Origin: Ignavibacteriales bacterium
Lineage (GTDB): Bacteria > Bacteroidota > Ignavibacteria > T3Sed10-11
NCBI GenBank assembly: GCA_003562775.1
Contig: PWTU01000135.1
Location: 1-62,125 of the forward strand
DNA: 62,125 nucleotides
Direction of reading: 5' to 3'
The position numbers were made by a program, and so were the translations under genes. Under the pieces are notes generated by a model. That model was not told the DNA's origin and did no database searches. It saw only the letters and a list, made by a program, of their open reading frames with translations. This document shows, in pieces, positions 1-10,202 of the stretch (within the stretch, counting starts at the first letter, position 1; the number at the start of each line of letters is the position of its first letter).

Positions 1-1
1 A

Positions 2-1069
2 GCGGGCGGTTATGGATTGATAAATCTTGACGGTACGCTCACCGAACGCGCGATCAATGCCGGAAAGATTGCCGGTATTGTAGACCGCAATCAGGATTTG
101 TTCCTGTCATCAATACCTGCCAAGGCGGAAATCGGAATAGTGTACAACCCGCTATCGCAAATGGTCGGCGGGATGCAACGCCGTGATTATCCGAGAGCGC
201 ATACCAATTCGCTTATCGGATACTTTCAGACGTTTTCGGAACATAATGTGCCGGTTGATTTTATACATCGCGAGCATCTTGAACGGCAGGAGCTTTCGCA
301 ATACAAACTGGTGATCGTACCATGGCCGATTATGATCACGCGTGAAGCGGCGGAGGGTCTCCGGGCGTTTGTTGAGAACGGCGGCTATGTACTTGCCGAA
401 GCGCGAATCGGTTGGAATGACGAGCGGGGATTTGCTTCTGAAATTATACCGGGTTTGGGATTACACGAGGTCTTTGGAGTGCGTGAACACGAAGTTCGAA
501 TGCGTGAGGACGTTGCAATTGAAATTGTAAACACCAATCACCCTGCAACCGCCGGTTTGCAACCCGGAGATACATTGAAGGGATCATTTTACGCCAAATC
601 CGTCACACCACTCGATGGGAGATCAATCGATATTCTTGCTCAACTCAAAGACGGCAGTCCGGCTTTGGTGAGTTCCCGTTACGGTGAGGGTGAAGCAATG
701 ATTGTCGGCTCCTATCTCGGGTTAGCAAACCATCCCGACCCGATTCCGATGAATGAAGCATTTTTTATGAATCTTCTTAATTGGGCAAATATCGAACGTC
801 CTTTTACGACGTCACACGATGGAAACGCCGGCTCCCCGGTAGAAGTAATCCTGCAGAATAACGATGCCGGTTATGTTCTCTATATAATCAATCATAGCGA
901 AACGAATGAGGAGATAACTATCGATCTCCGGGTGAAAGAAGACGGAATGTATTCGTTATATGATCTTATTCGGGACGAAGAAAGTACTTTGGCATCGAAA
1001 GGTCAAACGTTGCATATCGGGACGTATATTGAAGCAAAGCAGGTGCAGGTGATCCGGATTCGCAAGTGA
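2..1069 (+). CDS. Beta-galactosidase GH42, C-terminal part (cut by window start)
   Basis: The reading frame is open from base 2, so this is the 3' part of a longer gene. The first ~35 residues (GLINLDGT, then RNQDLFLSS) match the end of the GH42 (beta/alpha)8 barrel. The next ~220 residues match the Rossmann-like trimerisation domain of GH42 beta-galactosidases, with the pattern of an IGIVYNP strand, a LVIVPWP strand and an ENGGYVLAE turn. The last ~75 residues form the small C-terminal beta domain. The family hydrolyses terminal beta-D-galactosides. Catalytic residues lie upstream of the window and cannot be checked. It is convergent with the GH92 gene, 15 bp away. A TTG at 17 is not the real start, because the homology continues upstream. 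Confidence 0.85.
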   Translation, partial: AGGYGLINLDGTLTERAINAGKIAGIVDRNQDLFLSSIPAKAEIGIVYNPLSQMVGGMQRRDYPRAHTNSLIGYFQTFSEHNVPVDFIHREHLERQELSQYKLVIVPWPIMITREAAEGLRAFVENGGYVLAEARIGWNDERGFASEIIPGLGLHEVFGVREHEVRMREDVAIEIVNTNHPATAGLQPGDTLKGSFYAKSVTPLDGRSIDILAQLKDGSPALVSSRYGEGEAMIVGSYLGLANHPDPIPMNEAFFMNLLNWANIERPFTTSHDGNAGSPVEVILQNNDAGYVLYIINHSETNEEITIDLRVKEDGMYSLYDLIRDEESTLASKGQTLHIGTYIEAKQVQVIRIRK

Positions 1070-1084
1070 GAAGTTGATATTTGG

Positions 1085-4015
1085 TTATCTAATAATAATC
1101 TCATCCACAAATATATACGCATCGCCCCCTGCGCCGAGGTGCCAGTCGGGTATGGTCCCGAAATTGGTTGCTTTCACCTTGACATACTGCGCCGATAAAT
1201 CGACTTCGGTGCCAAGATCTTTTCGATGCACGTCATAATCATCATACGGGACGGGGTTATCGATATGGAGTACTTCATTAAACGTTATCCCGTCGTCGGA
1301 GATGTAAAATGTAATGTCCACAGGCATCCATATCCACGATCGTATATCCTGAATAAAACCGGCAGCAAGATAATGAATCCGGTTAGTTGCACCCAGATCG
1401 ATGACCGCTTCAAAGTCTGTTCCCTGATATCCGTGCCATCCGCCAAGCCGCCAGTTATCCGGCCCCCGTACTCCATCGATTAGAGCTTCCGGGCCGCCGG
1501 CATGGTAGTTGGGATGATATGGTGTTCTGATCTCAATATTTCTGTCGATATCGATTTTTACAAATTCAGCTTTCACCGGAAAACTGTATCCGTAGCCGTT
1601 CTTGTATGCAATAGCTTGAACGGTTGTTGTTTCGTCTATCAGGATCGGTTGATTGTAGGGGGTTGCATCACGGTCCGGCGTTTTTCCATCGAGTGTATAA
1701 TAAATTTTGCAATCGGGAATAATCGTTTTTATCGCAATTTCTAAAACATCCCTGATTCGCCGATCTTCGGCTTCGATATACGGTACCGGTAAGATCAATT
1801 CATCGGTAATGTGTGTTACGGGGATTTCATCGTCGCTGCTGCCCCAGTTTATGTTTGGACTGTTTCCCATTTCAAAATGAAGGTGTCCTCCATTCATTAT
1901 TGTATCGTGCAGAATATACGACTTTGAATATGGTTGTCCGTTCAGCGTCGCCGTTTGTATGTAGATATTATCTTTTGAGACATTGCTTGCCGTGATTCTG
2001 AAAATGTTGCCGTTTTCGAGATGTATTTCCATCTCCGGAAACCATGGTGTCCCGATAACATATTCCGGCAAACCGGGGGTGACGGGATAAAAACCCATCG
2101 CACTCATAATAAGCCAGGCAGACATTTGTCCGCAATCCTCATTTCCGCTCAGACCGTCGGGGAGATGCGAATACAGCTCATCCATTATTTGCCGTACCCG
2201 GTATTGTGTTTTCCAGGGCTTATTGACAAAATTATATAAGTAAGCCATGTGATGACTCGGTTCGTTGCCCTGTGCGTACTGACCGATAAGTCCGGTAATG
2301 TCTTTCATATCTCTGCCGGTGATCTTATCCTCTGTTTCGAATAGTTCATCGATTTTTCGGGAAAGATTTTCTTTTCCTCCGTGAAGCTTATAGAAACCCG
2401 TCATATCCTGGGGTACATAAAAACTGTAATGCCAGGAATTTGCTTCGGTGAAATGCCAATCGACTTTTGTAGGATTGAACGGCGTAAGCCAGCCGCCGTT
2501 GAGCTTTGGCCGCATGAATCCGGTCGACGGGTCGAAGATATTTTTATAATATTGCGCTCTTCGAATATATTTACGGTAAATATCGTCACGCCTCATTTCT
2601 TTTGCCATCTGCGCAATACACCAGTCATCGTATGCATACTCAAGGGTTTTTGAAACTGATTCGTGCTCCTTATCTCCCGGTATGTAACCGTATTTTTTAT
2701 ACTCTTTCAAACCGAAATGATCCTGCGATGCGCTGTGTATCATGGCTTCCAGTGCTTTTTCATCGTCGAAGCCTCGAATGCCTTTCATATACGCATCGGC
2801 AATTACCGAAACGGCGTGATATCCGATCATCGTATATGTCTCGTTTGCTGCCAATTCCCAGACAGGTAACAAACCGCCTTTTTCATGCATATCAAGCATC
2901 ACATTTATATATTCACGGGTGCGCTTTGTATCTATAATTGTCATCAACGGGTGCCAGGTGCGGTAGGTATCCCATAACGAGAATACGGTATAGTTATCAA
3001 ATTCATCTGCAACATGAATATTGCGATCGATCCCGCGATACCGTCGATCGACGTCCATAAACATATTCGGTTGGAGGAATGCATGATACATTGCCGTGTA
3101 AAACGTAATCAGTTGTTCATCGGTGCCGCCGTTCACTTTGATCTTGCTTAATTCCGTATCCCAGGCATCGAATGCTGATTGTCGAATTTCCTCGAAGTTC
3201 CAACCGGGAATTTCCGCGTGCAGGTTTTTGTACGCCCCTTCTATATCTACGGCGGATAGCGCAACTTTAATCTCAATCTGCTCACCTTGTTGCGTGTTGA
3301 AACCTACGTATGCTTTTATATTCCTGCCGTCTGCATACTCGATGTCATCTACAAGATCGTTATCTACTGCAATCCCCTTGCGTTCGAACGGCTTCGAAAA
3401 TTCCATATAAAAGTACCATACAAGGTCTTTCGCCCAGTTGGTAGACCGGCGCAAACCCCGTATTTCAGTTTCGCTTACAAATTCAATCCACGATTCCAAC
3501 ACGCGGTCGCGATGCTCCAGGTCGATAATGAAATGAGAATTGTTTGTTTCAGGAAAGGTGTAACGGTGATATCCGACTCGTGTGGATGCCGTCAATTCGG
3601 ATTTAACTCCGGGTTTATCCAGAAAAACACGGTAGTATCCCGCTTCGGCATGTTCGTTTTCTTTCCGGAAACGAGACCGGTATTCGGTATTTATAAAAAC
3701 CGGTTCTCCGACCACCGGCATGATGAGAATATCATTGTAATCGCCGACGCCGGTGCCGTTTAATGCCGTGTGTGAAAATCCATATATGATTGAATCGCTG
3801 TAGTGATATCCCGATGCGGCATCCCAGCCGGTAAGCCGGGTATCGGGACTCAATTGAACCATGCCAAACGGCATGCTGGCGCCGGGATACGTGTGCCCGT
3901 GTCCATCCGTACCGATAAACGGGTTCACGTAAGCGGCGGGATTTTCGATCGCAATGCTGTGTTTACAAAAGAATATTATTATAACGAAAATTTGAAAGAA
4001 TAGAATTGATTTCAT
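1085..4015 (-). CDS. Secreted alpha-mannosidase, GH92
   Basis: A 976-residue protein with a hydrophobic signal peptide (about 1-22). The GH92 catalytic region follows: the N-terminal beta-sandwich has the hallmark GTDGHGHTYPGASMPFG segment near residue 35, and the (alpha/alpha)6 barrel contains the GNEPSHHMAYLYN motif near residue 580. GH92 enzymes are calcium-dependent exo-alpha-mannosidases, often acting on alpha-1,2-linked mannose of N-glycans or alpha-mannan. After about residue 760 there is a chitobiase-type C-terminal domain (YYTLDGKTPD) and then a galactose-binding-like (F5/8 type C) domain up to the end, giving ~200 residues beyond a minimal GH92. It is divergent from the DUF5916 gene and convergent with GH42. 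It probably acts in the periplasm or at the surface; linkage preference cannot be read from sequence. Confidence 0.92.
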   Translation of the reverse strand: MKSILFFQIFVIIIFFCKHSIAIENPAAYVNPFIGTDGHGHTYPGASMPFGMVQLSPDTRLTGWDAASGYHYSDSIIYGFSHTALNGTGVGDYNDILIMPVVGEPVFINTEYRSRFRKENEHAEAGYYRVFLDKPGVKSELTASTRVGYHRYTFPETNNSHFIIDLEHRDRVLESWIEFVSETEIRGLRRSTNWAKDLVWYFYMEFSKPFERKGIAVDNDLVDDIEYADGRNIKAYVGFNTQQGEQIEIKVALSAVDIEGAYKNLHAEIPGWNFEEIRQSAFDAWDTELSKIKVNGGTDEQLITFYTAMYHAFLQPNMFMDVDRRYRGIDRNIHVADEFDNYTVFSLWDTYRTWHPLMTIIDTKRTREYINVMLDMHEKGGLLPVWELAANETYTMIGYHAVSVIADAYMKGIRGFDDEKALEAMIHSASQDHFGLKEYKKYGYIPGDKEHESVSKTLEYAYDDWCIAQMAKEMRRDDIYRKYIRRAQYYKNIFDPSTGFMRPKLNGGWLTPFNPTKVDWHFTEANSWHYSFYVPQDMTGFYKLHGGKENLSRKIDELFETEDKITGRDMKDITGLIGQYAQGNEPSHHMAYLYNFVNKPWKTQYRVRQIMDELYSHLPDGLSGNEDCGQMSAWLIMSAMGFYPVTPGLPEYVIGTPWFPEMEIHLENGNIFRITASNVSKDNIYIQTATLNGQPYSKSYILHDTIMNGGHLHFEMGNSPNINWGSSDDEIPVTHITDELILPVPYIEAEDRRIRDVLEIAIKTIIPDCKIYYTLDGKTPDRDATPYNQPILIDETTTVQAIAYKNGYGYSFPVKAEFVKIDIDRNIEIRTPYHPNYHAGGPEALIDGVRGPDNWRLGGWHGYQGTDFEAVIDLGATNRIHYLAAGFIQDIRSWIWMPVDITFYISDDGITFNEVLHIDNPVPYDDYDVHRKDLGTEVDLSAQYVKVKATNFGTIPDWHLGAGGDAYIFVDEIIIR

Positions 4016-4181
4016 TTCATATCAATTAATTTGAGTAGTGACGGTAGAAGAGATTATTAAACTAAATATATCGGGTTGAGATATAATTGTCAAATAATTT
4101 TATGAGTGAGTATTTATGATTATATTGAAACATCGTATCCCGCTATTCGTATAAAAAAAAGAGTTGCTCTGAGAAAATTCA

Positions 4182-6722
4182 ATGTTAAAAACTCTCAAAA
4201 TGCGTATAAATATCGATAAAATTATGAACATAGTTGCTTCCGGTTTTTTTACGGTTTTCCTTTTTTTGATTGTGATCAATACAACATTGCTCTCTCAAAC
4301 CGACCCCTCTGTTCCGCAGGTAACTGCGGTACGGACACCTGAACCTCCCGTTATTGACGGCCGGGTTGACGATGAAGTTTGGCAACGTGCCCCTGTCATT
4401 GATACATTTTGGCAAAGGAGACCGGATGAAGGAGATCCTGCGACCGAGCGCACCGAAGTAAGGATTCTTTACGACGACAATGCTCTTTATATTTCATTTA
4501 TTTGTTATGATAGGAATCCCGACGAAATTGTTCGACGTTTAACGCGACGTGACAGGGACGTACCGTCCGATCGTGTTTCGATTGGAATTGACAGCGATTT
4601 TGATCGTAAAACTGCCTTTATTTTTGAGGTAAACGCTGCCGGGGTAATGCGTGATTTCTTTATGTACGATGACGGGAACGAAACCGATATGAACTGGGAT
4701 GGACTATGGCAGGCGGAGGTTGCAACTCGACCCGACGGTTGGAGTGCGGAGTTTAAAATTCCCTATCAGGCACTGCGATTTTCCGATCAAGATGAGCATA
4801 TCTGGGGTATTAATTTTGCACGAGAGATAGACAGAAAAAATGAATGGGTGTTCTGGTCGCTTATTCCCCGGGAAGCTCGCGGATGGGTTTCACGGTTCGG
4901 AATATTGCAAGGGATTCATAATATCGATCCGCCGCGTTCGTTGTTGTTTCTACCGTATACACTTGGTGGGGGAACAAGCTGGCCGTCGGGCCAAATACCT
5001 GCGCGTGTAAACGATTTCGATCACGAATTTCGTGCGGGATTGGATGTTGAATACGGGATATCTAACAATACGATTTTGAATATTACCCTCAATCCCGATT
5101 TCGGACAGGTAGAGGTCGATGAAGTCGTGCTGAATTTGACGGCATTCGAAACATTCTTTCCGGAAAAACGCCCGTTCTTCCTTGAACGCGCATCGTTGTT
5201 TGAAAATATCGGAGCGAATTTCGGGGAACCGATACAAACAAGATTGTTTTACTCACGCCGTATCGGGAGACAACCCGTACGCTATCATACCTGGCCCGAT
5301 ACACTGGATACCGATGAGTGGCAAATCGCTTCAAATCCTTCTGTTACGCCGATTATAGGTGCTGCAAAGTTAACGGGACGGACAGAAAGAGGATTGGAGT
5401 TCGGCATTCTGAATGCGACTACCGCAAGGACATATAAAGTTTTAAAGGGCGTGCATGATGAGCAATTACGGGTGAATACGGAGAAGGTTGCAAATTATTC
5501 CGTTGCACGGGGCCTTTATCAACTATCCGGTCCGGCTTCGTATATCGGTGGTATAGTGACCGGAGTTTTACGGGAAGGTGATAATGCATGGCAGGCATAT
5601 TCGGGGGGAGTCGATTGGCAATATAATACCGACGGGTATGGTTTTACAACCAATGGACTTCTTGCAACAACGTACCGAACAACCGGTGAGAAGCATGAGC
5701 AGGGATATCAACTATTTGCAAATTTCGGGTCGATGGGAGAACAAAGGTGGGTATGGTTAAGCGGGATTGGGTTGTCGACAAAAGACTTTAATACCAATGA
5801 CATCGGGTTTAATGTCATGAACAATTATGCCCTGGCACATTCGTGGATTCAATACAGAAAACTTGAAACTTTCGGTCCGATAAGAGAATTTCGTTTTAAC
5901 CAGAATTATTTTGCAGTGGCAACACTGGAATCCTGGCAATTCTGGATTGCCGGCATCAATCCTAATATATCCATTCAATGGAAGAATTACTGGAATACAA
6001 ACCTCGGGATGACAATCGAGATTGGCGGTAGAGATCCGTTTGAATCCCGCGGAATGGGTCTTTTTCAATTGCCAAATTCATTGAATACCTGGATCAATGT
6101 ATCGACGGATAATCGAAAAACGGTGGTTCTCAGTCCACGCTTCAGTTACAGTTTCAATGAATATGGAATGAGATCGTGGTCGTCCGGCATACCCGTAACG
6201 TTGAAAGCAGGGCATAGAACGGAAATGAGTGTCAATCCATCGATTAATGTTCGTTCGAAACAAACAGGTTGGGTTGCTAATGTGCGGGGTATCGACGGGG
6301 TAACTGAACGCGTTTCTGTATTCGGGCACCGTGACGTTCACCAGTTTAATTTAGTTTTTCGTGCGATTCATTCATTTTCGCGTGACCTGACACTGCAAGC
6401 ATATACACAATATTTCTGGGCTCGGGGAACATATAAGCGATTTTTCCGTCTTCTTCCGGACGGGACACTTGCTGAATTGCAGGATCAGTATGACCGGGAT
6501 ATATTTCCTAACCCGGATTTCAATAGGGGTAATTTAAATATAAATCTTATTCTTCGTTATGAATACCGTCCCGGTTCGACAATTTTCCTTGTCTGGACGC
6601 ATGGTCGTTCGATTTTGCTTCAGGATACAGGCATAGATGCGGGGGAATTTATAAATCATACCTTCAGATCACCGGCTACGGATGCGGTGTTGTTAAAGTT
6701 TACGTATGCGATCGGGATATAA
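4182..6722 (+). CDS. DUF5916 outer-membrane protein with CBM9-like N-terminal domain
   Basis: The 846-residue product starts with a basic N-terminus and a hydrophobic signal segment (about residues 17-38). Residues ~45-240 resemble the CBM9-like fold (PPVIDGRVDDEVW, later YDDNALYISF and WSAEFKIPYQALRF), which binds carbohydrate in other proteins. The rest (~280-846) is rich in alternating aromatic strands and ends with a hydrophobic/aromatic tail (KFTYAIGI), as in the DUF5916 beta-barrel family common in FCB bacteria. Its function is unknown; a surface role linked to glycans is an inference from the CBM9-like domain and nearby GH92/GH42. Its 3' end overlaps the convergent hydrogenase protease gene by 23 bp. 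ATGs at 4200 and 4224 are alternative starts, all before the signal segment. Confidence 0.85.
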   Translation: MLKTLKMRINIDKIMNIVASGFFTVFLFLIVINTTLLSQTDPSVPQVTAVRTPEPPVIDGRVDDEVWQRAPVIDTFWQRRPDEGDPATERTEVRILYDDNALYISFICYDRNPDEIVRRLTRRDRDVPSDRVSIGIDSDFDRKTAFIFEVNAAGVMRDFFMYDDGNETDMNWDGLWQAEVATRPDGWSAEFKIPYQALRFSDQDEHIWGINFAREIDRKNEWVFWSLIPREARGWVSRFGILQGIHNIDPPRSLLFLPYTLGGGTSWPSGQIPARVNDFDHEFRAGLDVEYGISNNTILNITLNPDFGQVEVDEVVLNLTAFETFFPEKRPFFLERASLFENIGANFGEPIQTRLFYSRRIGRQPVRYHTWPDTLDTDEWQIASNPSVTPIIGAAKLTGRTERGLEFGILNATTARTYKVLKGVHDEQLRVNTEKVANYSVARGLYQLSGPASYIGGIVTGVLREGDNAWQAYSGGVDWQYNTDGYGFTTNGLLATTYRTTGEKHEQGYQLFANFGSMGEQRWVWLSGIGLSTKDFNTNDIGFNVMNNYALAHSWIQYRKLETFGPIREFRFNQNYFAVATLESWQFWIAGINPNISIQWKNYWNTNLGMTIEIGGRDPFESRGMGLFQLPNSLNTWINVSTDNRKTVVLSPRFSYSFNEYGMRSWSSGIPVTLKAGHRTEMSVNPSINVRSKQTGWVANVRGIDGVTERVSVFGHRDVHQFNLVFRAIHSFSRDLTLQAYTQYFWARGTYKRFFRLLPDGTLAELQDQYDRDIFPNPDFNRGNLNINLILRYEYRPGSTIFLVWTHGRSILLQDTGIDAGEFINHTFRSPATDAVLLKFTYAIGI

Positions 6723-7206
6723 TGGGGTGATAGGATGATTCCCGCTTTTCCAATCTCCAACTTAATAATTTTTCCCTTGCCTTCTCGGTGAACTGTGGCA
6801 ATGCGTCTTCAATCGATGGGCTGAGGCACTCCTGGAAATCGAAGGGGTTTTCCACTTCCATTGCAAGTATATAGATTTTATCGGGGAATGCGATGTTTAG
6901 GTTTTCTGCAAGGCGGAAAATTTCGGGTATACCTACGTAATGAGGTGAGCAAGCAACGATATTTTTAAAGTCGTCTTTTGTTAATTCGAGAATAGTTCCC
7001 GGCGGGTGTTCACCGGTTACGATTGCATCAAGAAGAAGGACATACTTGTATCCTTCCATATATTCCATTAAAGCAAAACCGGCGACGGGTGCTTCGATAA
7101 CGTCTACTATGCCGTCGAACTCTTCCTTTATCCTTCTTGCCGTTAAGAGACCGACGGCATCGTCTCCCAATATGTCATTTCCGACACCGAGTACAAGTAT
7201 ACTCAT
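6700..7206 (-). CDS. [NiFe]-hydrogenase maturation endopeptidase
   Basis: The 168-residue protein has the HyaD/HycI/HoxW family signature at the N-terminus: LVLGVGNDILGDDAVG, with the acidic residues that coordinate nickel in the family. These proteases cut the C-terminal extension from the large subunit once the Ni-Fe centre is inserted. The adjacent large subunit, MvhA, ends with 25 residues after the DPCxxCxTH motif, so it has a tail for this enzyme to remove. It is the last gene of the hdr/mvh operon, 6 bp after mvhA. The accessory HypA-F proteins are not in the window and must be elsewhere. Confidence 0.9.
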   Translation of the reverse strand: MSILVLGVGNDILGDDAVGLLTARRIKEEFDGIVDVIEAPVAGFALMEYMEGYKYVLLLDAIVTGEHPPGTILELTKDDFKNIVACSPHYVGIPEIFRLAENLNIAFPDKIYILAMEVENPFDFQECLSPSIEDALPQFTEKAREKLLSWRLEKRESSYHPIISRSHT

Positions 7207-7212
7207 TTCATA

Positions 7213-8676
7213 TTATCTATGTATTTTTTTAATAAGATTTCCGTCTTTGTCGTTTATATGGATTGTCAGCGGCATCTGACCGGGAAGAGTGTGTGTTGCG
7301 CACGCGTTGCAAGGATCGTATGCACGAAATGCCATTTCAACCATATTGAGCAATCCTTCGGAGACGTTCCCGTTTTTTATGAGACCCTTTGCCGCCTTCT
7401 CCACGCTCATTGCAATTCGACCGGAGTTATTCTGTGTCGCAACAACGAGATTGGTTTTCACGATAAGCCCGTTTTCATCTGTTTCATAATGATGAAACAG
7501 TGTTCCGCGGGGCGCTTCTACTGCGGCAATTCCGATCGTCGGAGTATTTTTCGGAATTACCCGGATATCGGTACTTGTTATTTCGGGATCGTTCACGAGC
7601 TCATTCATTTTCTCCGCTGCATAAATCATTTCAATAACACGAGCCCAATGATTTGCCAATGTATGATGAACCGGTTTTCCGTTTAATGTTTTGTAGAACT
7701 CATCGTACGCTTTCTGCGCTTCGGGTGTTGTCAATCCTTCGGAGGCATTCAGCCGTGCAAGAGGTGCGACGGAAAATATTCCACTTTCCGCCCCGTCGGT
7801 AAATCCTTTCCATCCGATTTGCTTCAGGTAAGGGAAGTTGACATAGCTCCACGGCTCAACATGTTCTGCAATGTGTTCTGCATATTCCCGGGGATCGAAT
7901 TGAAGGATTTCATTGCCGTTCGGATCGACGACACGGATATCCCCGTCATAGAAGTTAAGATTGTTGTCTTTGTCTACTATTCCCATATAGTGGGTTTTAT
8001 GTGTAAATTCTTCCGATGTAATGAGTTCGAGATAGTTATTATTTTTAAGAACAATGTCTTTGAAAACTTGAAGTGTGAATAGAGCAAAATCAAGACCGTC
8101 TTTCGCCAGTTCTTTCAATTTTGGCAGCTCGTCCTTTTCTATGCTTTTAGCTACGCCGCCGGGGAGACCGAAGACCGGGTGTATGATTTTCCCACCTGCA
8201 TAGGAGATAAAATCCCGGAGCCGGCGGCGTATTGAAATAACTTTTTTCCCAACGTCCACACCAACTTTTTGAATAACACCAACAACATTTCTCAATTCTT
8301 TCGGAGCGTGTGGTCCGACAATAAAATCCGGCCCTCCAAGTATATAAACATGCAGGGCGTGATCTTCGAGTATGAACGTGTTGTAGATTAATTCACGGAT
8401 TTTTTTTGCAGCGGGAGGTGGTTCAACTTTATAGAGATCGTCAAGCGCTTTTGTTCCTGCCGTATGGTGGGCAGTCGGGCAAACGCCGCAAATTCTGCTT
8501 GTTATCTGAGGCATATCTTCAGCAGGCCGCCCGACGCTGAAAATCTCAAAACCCCGAAGTTCCGGGATTTGATAATATGCCTTTGCAACATTTCCTACAT
8601 CATCGAGGAAAATTTCTATTTTGCCATGTCCTTCAAGACGAGTGATAGGGTCTATCGTAATTTTTTGATTTTTCAT
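7213..8676 (-). CDS. mvhA: [NiFe]-hydrogenase large subunit, MvhA-type (group 3)
   Basis: The 487-residue protein carries both nickel-binding motifs: RICGVCPTAH at residues 61-70 and DPCNACATH at 454-462. The four cysteines needed for the Ni-Fe site are present. Twenty-five residues follow His462, the segment removed during maturation. Length and the neighbouring MvhG and MvhD genes point to the F420-non-reducing (MvhADG, group 3c) type, a cytoplasmic enzyme that passes electrons from H2 through MvhG and MvhD to HdrA. Assignment to group 3c rests on gene context as well as sequence; a phylogeny of the large subunit would settle it. Confidence 0.93.
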   Translation of the reverse strand: MKNQKITIDPITRLEGHGKIEIFLDDVGNVAKAYYQIPELRGFEIFSVGRPAEDMPQITSRICGVCPTAHHTAGTKALDDLYKVEPPPAAKKIRELIYNTFILEDHALHVYILGGPDFIVGPHAPKELRNVVGVIQKVGVDVGKKVISIRRRLRDFISYAGGKIIHPVFGLPGGVAKSIEKDELPKLKELAKDGLDFALFTLQVFKDIVLKNNNYLELITSEEFTHKTHYMGIVDKDNNLNFYDGDIRVVDPNGNEILQFDPREYAEHIAEHVEPWSYVNFPYLKQIGWKGFTDGAESGIFSVAPLARLNASEGLTTPEAQKAYDEFYKTLNGKPVHHTLANHWARVIEMIYAAEKMNELVNDPEITSTDIRVIPKNTPTIGIAAVEAPRGTLFHHYETDENGLIVKTNLVVATQNNSGRIAMSVEKAAKGLIKNGNVSEGLLNMVEMAFRAYDPCNACATHTLPGQMPLTIHINDKDGNLIKKIHR

Positions 8677-8707
8677 ATATTCTGTATTTTGTTTCAGGTT
8701 TAAAATT

Positions 8708-9679
8708 TTAATCCAGCGAGACCTTTCGTCTTAACAACGAACCGGCAAGTGCATACCGGTAGAATGTCCCGATCGGATCGGGTATTGTTTCAAGTACTTT
8801 CTCAATTTCATTTTCTTCCAACCCGGCAATAGCTGAGCACACGGAGGATAAAATTTTTGCTCCTTGATCTTTCACCCGTGAAGTAGGTCCAAAGCATCCG
8901 GTGCAGGGCATATTACCTATTATACAGCGTGCTTCACATCCGCCGCGTGTGGCGGGTCCCATACAGAATATTTCCTGTGCAAGAAAACATTTTTCCGGGT
9001 CGATATTTGTCCGGTGCGGCCGCTTAAATTGCGTATATTCTATTTCTTCCGGCTTGCTGTCTTTTTTCGGACAGTCATCGCACAGCGCAGTATTCGGTGC
9101 GAGCACTGAACCTTTCTCCGGCGCCTTTCCTTCAAGCAATGCAAACAACGCATTTTTTAATAGTTTCGGTGTTGGCGGGCATCCGGGAAGGTAGTAATCA
9201 ACGTCGATCACCTGATCCAGTGTTCGCACTACATTTCTGAACTCCGGGAGGGTAACCGAATAGCCATTATCTTTATATCTTACATCCGGCACTATTTTGT
9301 TCTTATTTACAACTGTAGGAGAATTGTGATAAACATAGTGTAGGATTTTGTCGCGTCCGAACTGGTTGGCAAGACCCGGAATTCCTCCTGTGTGTGCACA
9401 TGAACCGTAGGCGATGATGAGTTGGCTTTTTTTCCTCAGAAGTCGCGCCATTTCTTCCTGCTCCGATGTCCGTACCGATCCGTTTATCAACGTTGCGAGG
9501 ATCGACCCATCGTCCATTGCTTCAACATCCCTCTTTTTAAAATCCATTGCGACGGGCCAAAAGACTATATCAATGGAGTCAAGGACGGTGAGAATGTCTT
9601 CTGCTAAATCGACTACCGATTCTTCGCATCCTCCGCATGATGCGCACCAGTAAAAACCGACCTTCGGCTTATCAGGCAT
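8708..9679 (-). CDS. mvhG: [NiFe]-hydrogenase small subunit, MvhG-type
   Basis: The 323-residue protein starts with CASCGGCEES (Cys12, 15, 18), the proximal [4Fe-4S] ligands of cytoplasmic hydrogenase small subunits. YGSCAHTGG and PGCPPTP, conserved in the family, follow. The C-terminal third is cysteine-rich (CFLAQEIFCMG, GGCEARC, CTGCFGPT) and fits two further iron-sulfur clusters. There is no Tat signal, so the enzyme is cytoplasmic, as expected for MvhG. It overlaps the end of mvhD by 8 bp and lies 31 bp before mvhA, consistent with one transcript. It should relay electrons between the MvhA active site and MvhD. Confidence 0.92.
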   Translation of the reverse strand: MPDKPKVGFYWCASCGGCEESVVDLAEDILTVLDSIDIVFWPVAMDFKKRDVEAMDDGSILATLINGSVRTSEQEEMARLLRKKSQLIIAYGSCAHTGGIPGLANQFGRDKILHYVYHNSPTVVNKNKIVPDVRYKDNGYSVTLPEFRNVVRTLDQVIDVDYYLPGCPPTPKLLKNALFALLEGKAPEKGSVLAPNTALCDDCPKKDSKPEEIEYTQFKRPHRTNIDPEKCFLAQEIFCMGPATRGGCEARCIIGNMPCTGCFGPTSRVKDQGAKILSSVCSAIAGLEENEIEKVLETIPDPIGTFYRYALAGSLLRRKVSLD

Positions 9680-10184
9680 GTTGTACCTCCAAATTAGTAG
9701 TTAATTCGTGTTCCAGGTCGTCCATTTCCTTATCCCATTCTTTGAATTTTTCCGGGAGATTCAAGGGACCGAGCTCTTTAATTTTTTTGGTCATATCGTT
9801 CACGACCAGTTTCACTTTTTCACCTTCCGATGCAGAAATCCATTCTAGCCGGAGCCGGTCGTTTTCTATACCCATTTCCTTGAGCATTTTTTTGAGCATC
9901 AGAAATCGGCGAAACGTTTTGTGGTTACCGTTGAGATAGTGACAATCACCAAAATGACATCCGCCGATCAAAACACCATCGGCGCCTTTTGCAAATGCAC
10001 TGAGAATGAATTGTGGATCGACGCGCCCCGAGCACATCACACGAATAATACGAATGTTCGGTGCATAACGTAATCTCGATACACCGGCGAGGTCGGCTGC
10101 TGTATAGGTACACCAGTTACAGAAGAAAGCAATTATTCGTGGCTGCCATTCTGAGTGAGTTGATGTGTACTGCGAATTACTCAT
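9672..10184 (-). CDS. mvhD: Hydrogenase/Hdr-linking iron-sulfur protein, MvhD-type
   Basis: The 170-residue protein has the MvhD pattern: FCNWCTYTAADLAG with Cys22 and Cys25, then MCSGRVDP (Cys51) and GADGVLIGGCHFGDCHY (Cys76, Cys81). In MvhADG-HdrABC complexes this subunit carries a [2Fe-2S] cluster and is the contact that hands electrons to HdrA. The C-terminal ~45 residues (KIKELGPLNLPEKFKEWDKE and following) are acidic and helical. It sits between the GcvH-like gene and mvhG and overlaps the latter. Confidence 0.92.
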   Translation of the reverse strand: MSNSQYTSTHSEWQPRIIAFFCNWCTYTAADLAGVSRLRYAPNIRIIRVMCSGRVDPQFILSAFAKGADGVLIGGCHFGDCHYLNGNHKTFRRFLMLKKMLKEMGIENDRLRLEWISASEGEKVKLVVNDMTKKIKELGPLNLPEKFKEWDKEMDDLEHELTTNLEVQHA

Positions 10185-10202
10185 TGAATTACGTTCTCCT
10201 TT

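Noticed and set aside
3287-3763. Plus-strand frames inside the GH92 gene
   Set aside because: They are shadows of a clear 976-residue glycosidase on the minus strand.
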